Assembly (NCBI RefSeq): GCF_938029845.1
Contig: NZ_CALHGG010000146.1
Location: forward strand, 1-21,380
Source: an uncultured Capnocytophaga sp.
Lineage (GTDB): Bacteria; Bacteroidota; Bacteroidia; Flavobacteriales; Flavobacteriaceae
Length of the DNA stretch: 21,380 bases
Direction: 5' to 3'
Shown here: piece by piece, positions 21,374 through 21,380 of the stretch
How positions within the stretch are numbered: position 1 is the stretch's first letter
Layout of the letters: every line of letters begins with the position of its first letter
Position numbers and translations under genes: made by a program
Notes under the pieces: model-generated
Told to the model about the DNA's origin: nothing
Databases searched by the model: none
The model's input: only the letters and a program-made list of their open reading frames with translations

Positions 21374-21380
21374 CCCATTC

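Overview
The window looks like a chromosomal stretch from a low-GC Bacteroidota, most likely a member of the Flavobacteriaceae; a Capnocytophaga-like organism is my best guess but is not proven. The evidence is: -7 promoter elements of the Bacteroidota form TAnnTTTG in front of most genes, almost no Shine-Dalgarno sequences, lipoprotein signal peptides, a DUF4837 lipoprotein, PF13568-type outer-membrane barrels, an OmpA with N-terminal barrel, and a fused PlsC/OlsB-type amino-lipid acyltransferase. Most genes are housekeeping or envelope genes. I see no CRISPR array, prophage, insertion sequence, rRNA or canonical tRNA.

Layout, left to right. 1-1480 is very AT-rich and poorly coding. It holds a hairpin-rich element at 56-135, a small membrane protein and a small lipoprotein on the minus strand, and a probable gene remnant at 1331-1456. 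nadE (1484-2254) follows. The nadE-prc gap (2255-2615) is built of repeats: tandem heptamers, a pair of inverted REP-like palindromes, then more heptamers. Next on the plus strand come a Prc/Tsp-type tail-specific protease lipoprotein, a periplasmic class C beta-lactamase-like serine hydrolase and a short-chain dehydrogenase. A minus-strand block (10063 down to 6722) encodes an outer-membrane barrel, a DUF4353 beta-helix lipoprotein and a DUF4837 lipoprotein, with an octamer repeat between the first two. greA and a HIT hydrolase form a plus-strand operon with a long leader and a terminator, followed by the fused acyltransferase (11487-13301), which ends at a bidirectional terminator.

The right part has a minus-strand TonB-dependent receptor (15475-13364) preceded by a TPP riboswitch and a strong intrinsic terminator, so it is probably the outer-membrane thiamin(-precursor) transporter. 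Upstream on the same strand is smpB-trmN. smpB diverges from trpS, which is followed closely by a periplasmic protein with four LysM domains and a type 1 periplasmic-binding fold. The window closes with a highly expressed OmpA-family protein, its terminator and a promoter for the next gene.

The genes work together mainly in envelope maintenance (Prc, OmpA, LysM protein, barrels, lipoproteins, amino-lipid synthesis), nutrient uptake (TPP-regulated receptor), cofactor synthesis (NadE) and translation or transcription quality (GreA, SmpB, TrmN, TrpS). I did not find a clearly new multi-gene system. The most unusual signals are the cloverleaf-like element at the left edge, the repeat-built nadE-prc gap, the TPP switch with a visible antiterminator candidate, and a tandem duplication across the ompA stop codon.
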